64,000 nucleotides of DNA from Candidatus Mediterraneibacter faecavium (GCA_019119995.1 DWVY01000028.1:1-64000); one strand, 5' to 3'; shown: positions 8,810 to 19,754, numbered from the stretch's first letter. Numbers and translations are program-made. The notes: generated from the sequence alone by a model not told the origin.

Positions 8810-10683
8810 TACTCTTCCTTCTCATTGTATACTGGTTTCTGCTCTTCATCGGAAAGTTTTTTCTGCGTCAGGATCCGCATGAATTCTTCACCGGTGATCG
8901 TTTCTTTTTCATACAGATATTTGGCAAGTTCATGAAGTTTTTCATGGTTCTCTTTCAGGAGCGTCATAGCTTTATCGTACGCTTCTTTTACAGTATCGAC
9001 AACCATATCATCGATCAGTGTTGCAGTCTCCGGCGAACAGCTTAAGCTGCTGTCGCCGCCCAGATAGGGATTTGCCTGAGTTTCAAGCGCCACCATACCG
9101 AACTTGTCGCTCATGCCGTAACGTGTGATCATGGCGCGGGCAAGTTTCGTCGCCTGCTCGATATCGTTGGAAGCGCCTGTGGTGACAGAGCCGAATACCA
9201 ACTCTTCTGCACAGCGTCCTCCGGTCAGTGTGGCGATCTTATTTGCCAGCTCTTCTTTCGACATCAGGTTTCTTTCTTCTTCATCCACCTGCATCGTATA
9301 TCCGAGCGCACCTGAAGTCCTCGGTATGATCGTGATCTTCGTGACAGGCGCGGGATTGGTCTGCAGCGCCGCTACGAGAGCATGACCGATCTCGTGGTAT
9401 GACACGATCAGCTTCTCTTTTGTAGAGAGTACTTTGTTTTTCTTCTGATAGCCCGCGATCACGACCTCGATGCTCTCTTCCAGGTCAGACTGGGTCACAT
9501 ACTTACGGTTCTCACGTACAGCCCGTAACGCAGCTTCATTTACCATGTTGGCAAGCTCCGCACCGGAAGCTCCCGATGCCGCTCTTGCGATGGCGCCGAA
9601 ATCAACGTCATCTCCGACCTTGATCTTCTTTGCGTGGACTTTCAGGATCTCTTCCCTGCCTTTCAGGTCCGGCAGTTCTACCGGGATCCTCCGGTCAAAT
9701 CTTCCCGGTCTCAAAAGAGCCGGATCCAGTGTGTCCGGACGGTTTGTCGCCGCCAGGATCACAACGCCTTTGGACGCATCAAATCCGTCCATTTCGGTCA
9801 GAAGCTGGTTCAAAGTCTGCTCGCGCTCGTCATTTCCGGCAAAGCCCTGGCTGTCACGTTTCTTTCCGATGGTATCGATCTCATCGATAAATACGATACA
9901 CGGCGCCTTTTCATTTGCCTGTTTGAAAAGATCTCGGACTTTTGACGCTCCCATACCAACGAACATTTCCACAAACTCAGATCCGGAAATGGAGAAGAAT
10001 GGAACGCCCGCCTCTCCTGCGACCGCTTTTGCCAGCAGTGTCTTGCCGGTGCCCGGCGGTCCTACGAGCAGCGCGCCTTTCGGGCAGATCGCGCCGATCT
10101 CCTGGTATTTCTGCGGATTGTGAAGAAAGTCTACAATTTCTGTGAGCAGTTCCTTCGCCTCGTCTTCCCCCGCCACATCGTTAAACGTGATCCCGGTCTG
10201 CGACTGGACATACATCTTGGCATTGCTCTTTCCGAACTGCATGAACGGACTGCCGTCAGCTCCCCCGCCCATCTTCTTCATGAGCATCCTTGAGAGGATC
10301 TGCCCGATAACGATGAATACAACGATCGGTATCACAAGCGAGAGCAGCATGCTGAGGATCGGATTCATCGGTTCTTCAGCAACCCTTCCGAACTCGCATC
10401 CCGACTCCTGCAGCCGGTTCACCAGATCCGGATCTTCGAACCTGGTCGTCTCATACTGTACCGGAGTGTCGCTTTTATCTGTAAAGTAGATCGTCTCTCC
10501 TTCCAGCTGGACTTTCGATACCTGTTTTTCCTCCACCATATTGAGGAATGTACCGTAGTCCACTTCCTCAATATGGGTTCCCGTCATTGCCGGGAATACG
10601 AAAAAGTTAAATAAGAGCAGCACAGCCAGCACGATCAGATAATAGACTATCAGAGGTTTCTTTGGCTTCTGTACCTGTTTCAT
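8809..10683 (-). CDS. ftsH: ATP-dependent zinc metalloprotease FtsH
   Basis: 624 aa. Two N-terminal membrane helices (about 11-32 and 108-128) with a short extracytoplasmic domain between, AAA+ Walker A GPPGTGKT (208-215), Walker B IVFIDEID (about 263-270), arginine-finger region RPGRFDRR (325-332), and the zinc protease motif HEIGH (430-434; the usual form is HEAGH, HExxH intact). It degrades unneeded or damaged membrane and soluble proteins. Placement between two P-type ATPases suggests a specialised FtsH copy linked to cation pumps rather than the housekeeping copy, which is usually next to hpt/tilS; that is inference. Confidence 0.93.
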   Translation of the reverse strand: MKQVQKPKKPLIVYYLIVLAVLLLFNFFVFPAMTGTHIEEVDYGTFLNMVEEKQVSKVQLEGETIYFTDKSDTPVQYETTRFEDPDLVNRLQESGCEFGRVAEEPMNPILSMLLSLVIPIVVFIVIGQILSRMLMKKMGGGADGSPFMQFGKSNAKMYVQSQTGITFNDVAGEDEAKELLTEIVDFLHNPQKYQEIGAICPKGALLVGPPGTGKTLLAKAVAGEAGVPFFSISGSEFVEMFVGMGASKVRDLFKQANEKAPCIVFIDEIDTIGKKRDSQGFAGNDEREQTLNQLLTEMDGFDASKGVVILAATNRPDTLDPALLRPGRFDRRIPVELPDLKGREEILKVHAKKIKVGDDVDFGAIARAASGASGAELANMVNEAALRAVRENRKYVTQSDLEESIEVVIAGYQKKNKVLSTKEKLIVSYHEIGHALVAALQTNPAPVTKITIIPRTSGALGYTMQVDEEERNLMSKEELANKIATLTGGRCAEELVFGSVTTGASNDIEQATKLARAMITRYGMSDKFGMVALETQANPYLGGDSSLSCSPETATLIDDMVVDTVKEAYDKAMTLLKENHEKLHELAKYLYEKETITGEEFMRILTQKKLSDEEQKPVYNEKEE

Positions 10684-10695
10684 TTAATAATCTCC

Positions 10696-13314
10696 TTATT
10701 TTTTCTTCTTAAACAGAAGACGGATCCCTTTCATCGCCTGGATGATCGGAATGTTTACTGCCGCAAGTCCGTATACGGTAAGGAGCTGCGTCAGCGTGAG
10801 TGTCTGCACTTTAAACATATTGTGAAGTCCCGGTATCATAACGACTGCTGTGATCAGAACGATCCCGAGGACAAATGCGCCGATCAGGAACTTATTATTT
10901 ACGACTTTGCGCGTAAATACGACCGGTCTGTCAGACTTACAGTTAAATCCGTGGAACAGACGCGCAGAACACAGTGTAGCGAATGCCATCGTGCTTCCAA
11001 GCAGTTCATTGCTGCCGTGATAGCCGATCATAAATGCGATCATCGTTGTCACAGCGATCGACAATCCCTCTGTTCCGATCTTGATCATAAAGTCTTTGGT
11101 CAGGATCGACTCGTTCATCGGTCTTGGCTTCTCATTCATTACGTCTTTTGATCCCGGCTCCAGACCAAGCGCGATCGCCGGGAGACTGTCTGTCAGCAGG
11201 TTGATGAACAGCAGGTGGACCGGTGCGAACGGCACGGGCAGCGCCATGATCGATGCGTAGAGTACTGCAAGGATCGCACCGAAGTTTCCGGACAGAAGGA
11301 ACTGGATGGACGCTTTGATATTGCGGTAAATATTACGTCCGTTCTCAACTGCCTTTACGATCGTCGCAAAGTTGTCGTCTGTCAGCACCATTGCCGCGGC
11401 GTCTTTTGATACTTCACTTCCGGTGATACCCATGGCAACGCCGATATCAGCCTGTTTCAGCGCCGGAGCGTCGTTAACACCGTCGCCGGTCATAGATACG
11501 ATATTTCCCTTATCCTGCCATGCGCGGACGATACGGATCTTGTGCTCCGGTGATACACGCGCGTAGACAGAGATGCCCTCGACAAAATCTTTCAGCTCTT
11601 CGTCTGACATTTTATCGATCTCAGCGCCCTCACATGCCTCAGATTCATTTTCAAGGATACCGATGCGTTTTGCGATCGCCGCTGCAGTCACTTTATGGTC
11701 TCCGGTGATCATGATCGGCCGGATACCGGCTCTCTTACACTCTGCGACCGCTGCCCTGGATTCTTCACGCGGCGGATCCATCATAGCGATCATACCAATA
11801 AATGTAAGGTCATACTCGTCATCAAGAGTAAGCTCCTCTTCATCTGATACCACTTTATATCCAAATGCTAGTACACGGAGTCCTTCCCTCGAGAAACTCT
11901 GGTTCTGGTCTTCGATATTTCTGCGGTCAGCATCTGTCAGCGGACGGATCACATCTCCGATCTGGATCTGTGTCATGCGGTCAAGGAGCACGTCTACCGC
12001 CCCCTTGATCACCATAGTCGGTACGCCTTCCATCGTGTGTTTTGTGGACATCAGTTTTCTGTCACTGTCAAACGGATTTTCACTCTCGCGCGGATATTTC
12101 GCACGTACTGCCTCAGGATCGAGTCCCAGCTTGCTTCCCAGATTGATAAGCGCTGTCTCTGTCGGATCACCGATCTCCACACCGTCTGTGTTCTTTGAAT
12201 CGTTGCAGAGCATACTGCTGATGAGCAGACGGCTCTGTGACGGGTCATTAATATCAACATCTGCGGCTTTGATACATTTCTCATCCACATAGTAGTCTTC
12301 TACCGTCATCTTGTTCTGTGTCAGTGTACCTGTCTTGTCTGAGCAGATGATGGATACACTTCCAAGACCTTCCACAGCCTGCAGCTTACGCATGATAGCA
12401 TGCTCTTTTGCCATCTTCTGTGTACCGAAAGAAAGCACGATCGTAACGATGGAACTCAATGCTTCCGGGATCGCTGCAACCGCAAGCGCAACTGCAAACA
12501 GGAATGCATCTCCGATATTGTCTCCCCTGAAGATACTGATACCAAACAGGATCGCACAGAATACCAGGATCAGAATCGAAAGTTTCTGCCCGAACTGATC
12601 CAGATTGATCTGGAGCGGCGTCCTCTTCTCTGATGTCGTCTTGAGCAGGCTTGCGATCTTACCGACCTCGGTCTCCATACCGATGCCTGTCACGACAAAG
12701 GCGCCCCGCCCGTAGGTAACAAAACTTCCGGAATAAACCATGTTAAGCCTGTCTCCCAGCGGAACTTCATCTTCCTTAATGATATCCGTCGTCTTTTCAA
12801 CGCCGAGGCTTTCTCCCGTCAGTGCACTTTCGTCCACTTTCAGGCTGGCGCATTCTGTCAGACGGCCGTCTGCCGGGATATAATCTCCTGCATCCAGCAT
12901 CACGATATCGCCCACGGTCACTTCAGATGACGGGATCTGTACCACATTTCCGCATCGAAGGACTTTTGCTTCCGGTCCGGACAGTTTCTTCAGACTTGCC
13001 AGCGACTGCTCGGCTTTGATCGTCTGGACTGTTCCTAGGATCGCGTTCATGGTGATCACGATCAGAATAACGACCGCGCTTTCCAGATCACCCATAAATC
13101 CGGACGCGATAGCTGCAATGATCAGGATAATAACAAGGAAATCCTTGTACTGCTCGAGAAAGATCTGAAGGACTGTCTTCTTTTTGCCTTCAACCAGCTC
13201 ATTCGGGCCGTATTTTTCCTGATGCTCCAATACCTGTTCTTCGGTGAGAGGCTCCAGAGATCCGTTGACCTGCATGATCGTCTCTTCACCGGATAATTGA
13301 TAATACTGTTTCAT
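10696..13314 (-). CDS. Calcium/manganese-translocating P-type ATPase (P2A type)
   Basis: 872 aa. Actuator motif ALTGES, phosphorylation site CSDKTGTLTQNKM, hinge MTGDGVNDAPALKQADIG, and an AAIPEALSSIV fourth helix as in bacterial P2A calcium pumps; the C-terminus has the extra hydrophobic helices of the PMR1/SERCA class. The start at 13314 (MKQYYQLSG) follows AGGAGG; the longer in-frame start at 13347 lies inside the leader terminator and is rejected. A yybP-ykoY-type riboswitch upstream points to Mn2+ (with or without Ca2+) export, as shown for related pumps in lactic streptococci. First gene of an operon with ftsH and a second ATPase. Confidence 0.9.
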   Translation of the reverse strand: MKQYYQLSGEETIMQVNGSLEPLTEEQVLEHQEKYGPNELVEGKKKTVLQIFLEQYKDFLVIILIIAAIASGFMGDLESAVVILIVITMNAILGTVQTIKAEQSLASLKKLSGPEAKVLRCGNVVQIPSSEVTVGDIVMLDAGDYIPADGRLTECASLKVDESALTGESLGVEKTTDIIKEDEVPLGDRLNMVYSGSFVTYGRGAFVVTGIGMETEVGKIASLLKTTSEKRTPLQINLDQFGQKLSILILVFCAILFGISIFRGDNIGDAFLFAVALAVAAIPEALSSIVTIVLSFGTQKMAKEHAIMRKLQAVEGLGSVSIICSDKTGTLTQNKMTVEDYYVDEKCIKAADVDINDPSQSRLLISSMLCNDSKNTDGVEIGDPTETALINLGSKLGLDPEAVRAKYPRESENPFDSDRKLMSTKHTMEGVPTMVIKGAVDVLLDRMTQIQIGDVIRPLTDADRRNIEDQNQSFSREGLRVLAFGYKVVSDEEELTLDDEYDLTFIGMIAMMDPPREESRAAVAECKRAGIRPIMITGDHKVTAAAIAKRIGILENESEACEGAEIDKMSDEELKDFVEGISVYARVSPEHKIRIVRAWQDKGNIVSMTGDGVNDAPALKQADIGVAMGITGSEVSKDAAAMVLTDDNFATIVKAVENGRNIYRNIKASIQFLLSGNFGAILAVLYASIMALPVPFAPVHLLFINLLTDSLPAIALGLEPGSKDVMNEKPRPMNESILTKDFMIKIGTEGLSIAVTTMIAFMIGYHGSNELLGSTMAFATLCSARLFHGFNCKSDRPVVFTRKVVNNKFLIGAFVLGIVLITAVVMIPGLHNMFKVQTLTLTQLLTVYGLAAVNIPIIQAMKGIRLLFKKKK

Positions 13315-13346
13315 CTTTGTCTCTCCTCCTGTAACTGTGCGGTGCA

Positions 13347-13402
13347 ATAAAAAATGAGACTTCTATTGCACGACGTTGTTATGTAATGCAATAAAAGTCT
13401 CA
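13347..13402 (-). terminator. Leader terminator (expression platform of the riboswitch)
   Basis: Minus strand: TGAGACTTTTATTGCA and TGCAATAGAAGTCTCA form a 16-bp stem with one mismatch, followed by TTTTTT. It lies between the promoter and the ATPase start, so it acts as a conditional terminator. Its 5' arm contains the GACTTTT that can also pair with AAAAG at the 5' end of the aptamer. Confidence 0.88.
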
Positions 13403-13490
13403 CTATTTAATCGCGATACGGATGGCACAGCCATCGTACTGACGATATCGCAAACGCTTGGCACAAGCGCCAGTTACTCCCTTTTACCAA
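13395..13490 (-). ncRNA. yybP-ykoY-type manganese riboswitch (leader aptamer)
   Basis: The leader begins AAAAGGGAGTAACTGGCG and contains TATCGTCAGTACGA and a closing GAGACTTTT. These match the landmarks of the yybP-ykoY class: a GGGAGUA box, a conserved UCGUCA(A/G)U loop, and a P1 helix made of 5' AAAAG with 3' CUUUU. The 3' strand of P1 overlaps the 5' arm of the terminator at 13347-13402, so Mn2+-stabilised P1 should prevent termination and switch the operon on. The downstream P-type ATPase is a known target type. I judged this by motif recall and context, not by a covariance model. Confidence 0.82.
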
Positions 13491-13495
13491 AAACT

Positions 13496-13524
13496 AATAT
13501 AAAGGAATTTTCCGGAAGTGTCAA
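13496..13524 (-). promoter_or_regulatory. Sigma-A promoter of the ATPase-ftsH-ATPase operon
   Basis: Perfect TTGACA, 17-base spacer, TATATT on the minus strand. The predicted start lies a few bases before the GGGAGUA box of the riboswitch, giving a leader of roughly 175 nt. Confidence 0.88.
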
Positions 13525-13560
13525 CGCTTTTTACCGTTTTTTCACAATCTTAAACGAATC

Positions 13561-14999
<1,439 letters not shown>

Positions 15000-15162
15000 T
15001 CGGAAATTTCAATATTTTACAGTTTTATCACTTTATCTCGGGAAAATTGCAGGAACTCACATGTGCATGCTGCACTTCCCCTCTTCTATCCATTTGTCAC
15101 GATGGTTCTCAGGCGTACAGTGCTGCAAAGTTCGCCAGAACTTCTATCAACAATACCGATAT

Positions 15163-15197
15163 ACAAAAACAGGATGCTGCCGAAACAACATCCTGCT
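15163..15197 (-). terminator. Intrinsic terminator of rpsU
   Basis: Minus strand GCAGGATG and CATCCTG arms with a 12-base loop, followed by TTTTTGT, 14 bases after the rpsU stop. Confidence 0.8.
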
Positions 15198-15210
15198 TAA
15201 AGTGCACTTA

Positions 15211-15387
15211 TTAATTATATTTACGTTTTCTAGCAGCTTCAGATTTCTTCTTACGTCTTACGCTTGGCTTTTCATAGTGTTCTCTCTTGCGGATCTCCTG
15301 CTGAATGCCAGCTTTAGCGCAGTTTCTTTTGAATCTGCGTAAAGCGCTGTCTAACGTCTCGTTTTCTTTAACGATTACATTTGACAT
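15211..15387 (-). CDS. rpsU: 30S ribosomal protein bS21
   Basis: 58 aa: [19 protein letters not shown], then [20 protein letters not shown] and a basic tail with [16 protein letters not shown]. This is the full length and pattern of bS21, which helps 30S initiation. It has its own promoter (15467-15494) and terminator (15163-15197), so it is a monocistronic unit between gdhA and alaS. AGGTAAGGTGTGAG precedes the ATG. Confidence 0.97.
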   Translation of the reverse strand: MSNVIVKENETLDSALRRFKRNCAKAGIQQEIRKREHYEKPSVRRKKKSEAARKRKYN

Positions 15388-15466
15388 AGTCTCACACCTT
15401 ACCTCCCCTCCAGCCTGGTATTGTGCATAATACGACTGTTCGGGTATTTTTATTGCACTAGTAAAG

Positions 15467-15494
15467 ATTATATCATATTTTTCTTTCCCGTCAA
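15467..15494 (-). promoter_or_regulatory. Sigma-A promoter of rpsU
   Basis: TTGACG, 16-base spacer ending in a TGA that acts as an extended -10, TATAAT. About 80 bases upstream of the start codon. Confidence 0.85.
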
Positions 15495-15528
15495 CTATTT
15501 TACGCTAAAAACTCGCAAAAGTCGCAAA

Positions 15529-18171
15529 TCAACCATGTATCTGGGATTCCAGGACCTCGGCAGCTTTTGCAAGCGCATCCGGAATGCCTGCCGGATCCTT
15601 TCCTCCTGCCTGTGCCATGTTCGGGCGTCCGCCGCCACCGCCGCCGACGTATCCTGCGATCGCTTTGACAAGATTACCTGCATGTGCGCCCTGCTTCATC
15701 GCGCCGTCTGTAGCGGTTACCATCAGGCTGACCTTTCCGTCGTTTGCAGATGCGAGCACGACAACGCCGTCTCCCAGTTTCGCCTTGAGTTGATCTCCGA
15801 GGTCGCGAAGGCCGTTCATGTCGATGCCGTCAAGCTGGGCTGCAAGCAGTTTTACGCCTTTGACGTCTTTGACCTGATCCATCACATCTCCGGCGGCTTC
15901 CTGTGCCATCTTGCTCTTGAGGCTCTCTACTTCACCGTGGAGCGCTTTGTTTTCCGCCATAAGATGGGTGATCTTGTCCGCCAGATTCTCCGGAGTTGCT
16001 TTCACAAGATGCGCTGCATTCTTTAACGTCTCTTCGATCTGTGCATAATACTTCATCAGCCCGTCGGAAGTCAGAGCCTCGATACGGCGGACGCCTGCAG
16101 CCACGCCGGTCTCGGAGATAATCTTAAACGCCATGATCTCAGAAGTATTCTTCACATGAGTACCGCCGCAGAATTCGATCGAGAATCCGCCCATATTTAC
16201 TACGCGCACGATATCGCCGTACTTCTCACCGAAGAGTGCCTGTGCTCCTGTTTTCTTTGCCTCTTCGATCGGCATATTCTTCACGATGACATCAAGTCCT
16301 TTAGAAATCTGTTCGTTGACGATATCCTCAACTTTCTTAAGTTCTTCTGCTGTCATCGCAGAGAAGTGAGTAAAGTCGAATCTCAGCCTGTCTTCATTTA
16401 CGCTGGACCCTGCCTGCTCGACATGGGTGCCGAGTACGGTGCGCAGCGCTTTCTGGAGCAGATGGGTTGCACTGTGGTTTCTCGCGGAAAGAGCACGTTT
16501 CTTCGCATCTACTTCAAGTGTCACCTTATCTCCGTTCTTGATCATGCCTTTTGTCATGACGCCGATATGGCCGATCTTGCCGCCCAGGAGTTTCACAGTG
16601 TCTTCTACTCTGAACTCGCCCTCGGCAGTACGGATATATCCGGTGTCAGCCTCCTGGCCGCCGCTCGTGGCATAGAACGGCGTCTCCTGTACAAAGATTG
16701 TACCCTTCTGTCCCTCGGAAAGCGCCTCCACGATCTCATCTTCTGTTGTGAGTACTGTCACGTCAGATCCGTATGTCAGATTGTCATAGCCGACAAATGT
16801 GCTTGTCACGCCCGGATCGATAGACTCATATACTGTCACGTCCGCGCCCATGTAGTTTGTCACTTCGCGGGCGTCACGCGCCTTCTTTCTCTGAACTTCC
16901 ATACATGCGTGGAAACCTTCTTCATCCACATCCAGTTCCTTCTCTTCCAGGATCTCTTTTGTCAGATCCAGCGGGAATCCGTATGTGTCATAGAGACGGA
17001 ATGCCGCTTCGCCGTTCAATGTTTTCTCGCCTTTTGCCTCCATGTCGGCGATCATATCGGACAGGATGCCCAGTCCCTGATCGATCGTCTTGTTGAACTG
17101 TTCTTCTTCCTTGGAGATCACTTTAAGGATGAACTCTCTCTTCTCCTCCAGCTCCGGATATCCGTCTTTGGAACCCGCGATCACGCTCTCGGCAAGCTCC
17201 GGCAGGAATCCTTTGTGGATGCCGAGCAGTCTTCCGTGGCGGCATGCCCTTCTCAAGAGACGGCGCAGCACGTATCCGCGTCCTTCGTTGGACGGCATGA
17301 TCCCGTCCGAGATCATGAATGTGACGGAACGGATATGGTCTGTAATAACACGGATAGACACATCGTCTTTATATTCTTTCCCGTACTCTTTTCCTGCGAG
17401 ACGGCACACATGGTCTCTCAGCGCTTTGATCGTATCAACGTCGAAGATGGAGTCCACATCCTGTACGACACTTGCGAGACGCTCAAGTCCCATTCCGGTA
17501 TCGATGTTCTTCTGCTCCAGTTCGGAGTAGTGCCCCTCCCCGTCATTGTCAAACTGGGTAAACACATCATTCCAGATCTCCATGTAACGGTCACAGTCAC
17601 ATCCTACCGTACAGTCCGGTTTGCCGCATCCGTATTTCTCGCCCCTGTCATAGTATACTTCCGAACACGGACCGCACGGGCCTGAACCATGCTCCCAGAA
17701 GTTGTCTTCTTTTCCGAATTTGAAGATCCGGTCGGCAGGAATTCCGATTTCTTTATTCCAGATCTCGAATGCCTCATCGTCATCCACATAGACGGACGGA
17801 TACAGACGGTCAGGGTCGAGTCCCACGACCTCGGTCAGGAACTCCCATGTCCAGTGGATCGCCTCGGTCTTAAAATAATCGCCGAAAGAAAAGTTGCCGA
17901 GCATCTCAAAGAATGTGCCGTGACGCGCGGTCTTTCCCACATTCTCGATATCCCCGGTACGGATACACTTCTGACAGGTCGTTACCCTTCTCCTCGGCGG
18001 GATCTCCTGTCCGGTAAAATATGGTTTTAAAGGTGCCATTCCTGAATTGATGAGCAGCAAGCTCTTGTCATTGTGAGGCACCAGGGAAAAGCTCTTCATC
18101 GCAAGATGGCCCTTGCTCTCGAAGAACTTCAGAAACATTTTTCTCAGCTCGTTTACTCCATATGGCTGCAT
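15529..18171 (-). CDS. alaS: Alanine--tRNA ligase
   Basis: 880 aa, normal for AlaRS. Class II catalytic core in the N-terminal third (KCIRTGDIENVGKTARHGTF), editing domain with the zinc motif HSATHLL and CGGTH, and the C-Ala domain with the glycine run before RPNMAQAGGKDP. It charges tRNA-Ala and hydrolyses mischarged Ser/Gly. AGGAGG precedes the ATG. The leader is only about 40 nt, with no T-box, so control differs from many Firmicutes AlaRS genes. Confidence 0.97.
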   Translation of the reverse strand: MQPYGVNELRKMFLKFFESKGHLAMKSFSLVPHNDKSLLLINSGMAPLKPYFTGQEIPPRRRVTTCQKCIRTGDIENVGKTARHGTFFEMLGNFSFGDYFKTEAIHWTWEFLTEVVGLDPDRLYPSVYVDDDEAFEIWNKEIGIPADRIFKFGKEDNFWEHGSGPCGPCSEVYYDRGEKYGCGKPDCTVGCDCDRYMEIWNDVFTQFDNDGEGHYSELEQKNIDTGMGLERLASVVQDVDSIFDVDTIKALRDHVCRLAGKEYGKEYKDDVSIRVITDHIRSVTFMISDGIMPSNEGRGYVLRRLLRRACRHGRLLGIHKGFLPELAESVIAGSKDGYPELEEKREFILKVISKEEEQFNKTIDQGLGILSDMIADMEAKGEKTLNGEAAFRLYDTYGFPLDLTKEILEEKELDVDEEGFHACMEVQRKKARDAREVTNYMGADVTVYESIDPGVTSTFVGYDNLTYGSDVTVLTTEDEIVEALSEGQKGTIFVQETPFYATSGGQEADTGYIRTAEGEFRVEDTVKLLGGKIGHIGVMTKGMIKNGDKVTLEVDAKKRALSARNHSATHLLQKALRTVLGTHVEQAGSSVNEDRLRFDFTHFSAMTAEELKKVEDIVNEQISKGLDVIVKNMPIEEAKKTGAQALFGEKYGDIVRVVNMGGFSIEFCGGTHVKNTSEIMAFKIISETGVAAGVRRIEALTSDGLMKYYAQIEETLKNAAHLVKATPENLADKITHLMAENKALHGEVESLKSKMAQEAAGDVMDQVKDVKGVKLLAAQLDGIDMNGLRDLGDQLKAKLGDGVVVLASANDGKVSLMVTATDGAMKQGAHAGNLVKAIAGYVGGGGGGRPNMAQAGGKDPAGIPDALAKAAEVLESQIHG

Positions 18172-18211
18172 GTTAAAAATCCTCCTCTTTCGCTTAAAAA
18201 GCCTGTTTTAT

Positions 18212-18240
18212 AATATATCACAGCAGAATATATTTGTAAA
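18212..18240 (-). promoter_or_regulatory. Sigma-A promoter of alaS
   Basis: TTTACA, 17-base spacer, TATATT on the minus strand, about 40 bases before the alaS start codon. Confidence 0.75.
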
Positions 18241-18249
18241 GATTTGTAA

Positions 18250-18280
18250 AGCGGACGCCTGTTTGGCGCCCGCTCTGCTA
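18250..18280 (-). terminator. Terminator after the hydrogenase-like gene
   Basis: Minus strand AGCGGGCGCC-AAACA-GGCGTCCGCT, a 10-bp stem with one wobble, followed by TTTAC and other T-rich sequence. It sits 25-30 bases past the stop codon. Strong stem, weak U-tract. Confidence 0.65.
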
Positions 18281-18305
18281 TAAATTCCATTATTTACATC
18301 TGGAC

Positions 18306-19754
18306 TTATCTGTGCATGGAGAAAGAATCCTCGTCGTAATTGCTCAGGTTCTTATAGATTCCTCTGTCATCCGCCTCTTTGATCAGGGCATCCCTGGACT
18401 TTTTCGCCATCATCTGATCTTTGAAAGAGCTCGGACCGCCGACACATCCGCCGTCGCATGCCATACCTTCGATGAAGTCTTCCGGAAGTCTTCCCACTTT
18501 CATGAGCAGGAGCGCTTTCTTACATTCTGCCGCTCCGTTTGCCTTGTATACTTTCACGTCAATATTATTTCCGGATTCTTTCAGGCTCTCCTGCACTGCC
18601 GCAGCGACACCGCCGGAATTGCCGAATCTCTTGCCGAATACGGATGCTTCCTGATATGTATTCTCTACCGGCTCCAGCGCTACGCCTTTTGCACGCATCA
18701 TCGCGCGGATCTCACTGTATGTCATGGCGTAGTCTGCATTGCCCTCGATCTTCTGGTCAACGATCTCTGACTTCTTCGCAAGGCAGGGTCCGATAAATAC
18801 CGTAACAGCCTCCGGGTCTTTCGCCTTGATCATACGGGAAACGCCGCACATCGGAGAGACTGTCGTGGAGATCCTGTCGCTGAGCTCCGGATAGTGTTTG
18901 CGCACCATATTGACGAATCCGGGGCAGCAGGACGTCACTTTCTTTTCGCCGTTCTGATATGCCTCGCGCCACTCTTCTGCTTCGTATTTCGCCGTCAGGT
19001 CGCCGCCTAATCCTACCTCGACAAATTCGGTAAAGCCGAGTTCTTTCATCGCTTTTCTCCAGCTCGCCATTGTGATGTCCGGACCAAACTGTCCTTCTGT
19101 CGCCGGTGCGAGCATCGCATATACATGTTTTCCTGAATTGATCGCATTGATGACATCCACGATCCATGTCTTGGAACCGATAGCGCCGAACGGGCAGCTG
19201 TGGATACATTTTCCGCAGCGGATACACTTTTCTTCATCGATCACGGAAATGCCGTACTCGTCATATGAGATCGCGTCTACCGGGCAGCTGAACTTACATG
19301 GTCTCTGAAGATGTGCGATCGCGTTATACGGACAGGCGTCGGCACATTTCCCGCACTCTTTACACTTAGACGGATCGATATGCGAGCGGTGGCGTCCTGC
19401 CTCGATCGCACCGAACTTACATGCATTGATACATGCTTTTCCCAGACAGTTCTGACAGTTCTCCGTCACTGTATAACTGGAGATCGGACAGTCCTCGCAT
19501 GCCGAACTGATGACCTGGATGATATTGCCGTCGTCTTCTGTGCCCGGCGCTTTTCCCTCTGCAAGGCGTACACGCTGACGGATGATCTCTCTTTCCTTGT
19601 AGATACAGCAGCGGAACTGCGGTGTCGGTCCAGGGATCAGCTTAAACGGGATGTCGTCCTTGCGCTCCTCCAGTTCTCCGGCAAAAGCCAGACGCGCCAC
19701 CTCTTCCAGAACTGCATGTTTGATCTTGATTACATTTGCATCTGCGTACCTCAA
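18306..19754 (-). CDS. [FeFe] hydrogenase-like iron-sulfur protein
   Basis: 482 aa. The N-terminal part carries several cysteine clusters: C(P)ISSYTV...CQNCLGKACINAC, CKECGKCADACPYNA and CIRCGKCIHSCPFGA, which are 4Fe-4S ferredoxin motifs. The H-cluster domain shows L1 TSCCPGF, L2 GPCLAKKSE and L3 GMACDGGCVGG. The family norms are TSCCPxW, MPCxxKxxE and ExMACxxGCxxGGGxP, so this fits a group B-like monomeric enzyme whose physiological role (H2 evolution or sensing) is unclear. The start is TTG, with GGAGG 9 bases upstream and no in-frame ATG nearby. Cytoplasmic; an electron partner is not encoded here. Confidence 0.85.
   Translation of the reverse strand: MRYADANVIKIKHAVLEEVARLAFAGELEERKDDIPFKLIPGPTPQFRCCIYKEREIIRQRVRLAEGKAPGTEDDGNIIQVISSACEDCPISSYTVTENCQNCLGKACINACKFGAIEAGRHRSHIDPSKCKECGKCADACPYNAIAHLQRPCKFSCPVDAISYDEYGISVIDEEKCIRCGKCIHSCPFGAIGSKTWIVDVINAINSGKHVYAMLAPATEGQFGPDITMASWRKAMKELGFTEFVEVGLGGDLTAKYEAEEWREAYQNGEKKVTSCCPGFVNMVRKHYPELSDRISTTVSPMCGVSRMIKAKDPEAVTVFIGPCLAKKSEIVDQKIEGNADYAMTYSEIRAMMRAKGVALEPVENTYQEASVFGKRFGNSGGVAAAVQESLKESGNNIDVKVYKANGAAECKKALLLMKVGRLPEDFIEGMACDGGCVGGPSSFKDQMMAKKSRDALIKEADDRGIYKNLSNYDEDSFSMHR

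Noticed and set aside
16156-17685. 509-codon open frame on the plus strand
   Set aside because: Antisense shadow of alaS; rich in Cys, His and Phe as expected from a reversed frame.
18172-18249. T-box leader of alaS
   Set aside because: The leader is about 40 nt from the predicted promoter and contains no T-box sequence or specifier stem.
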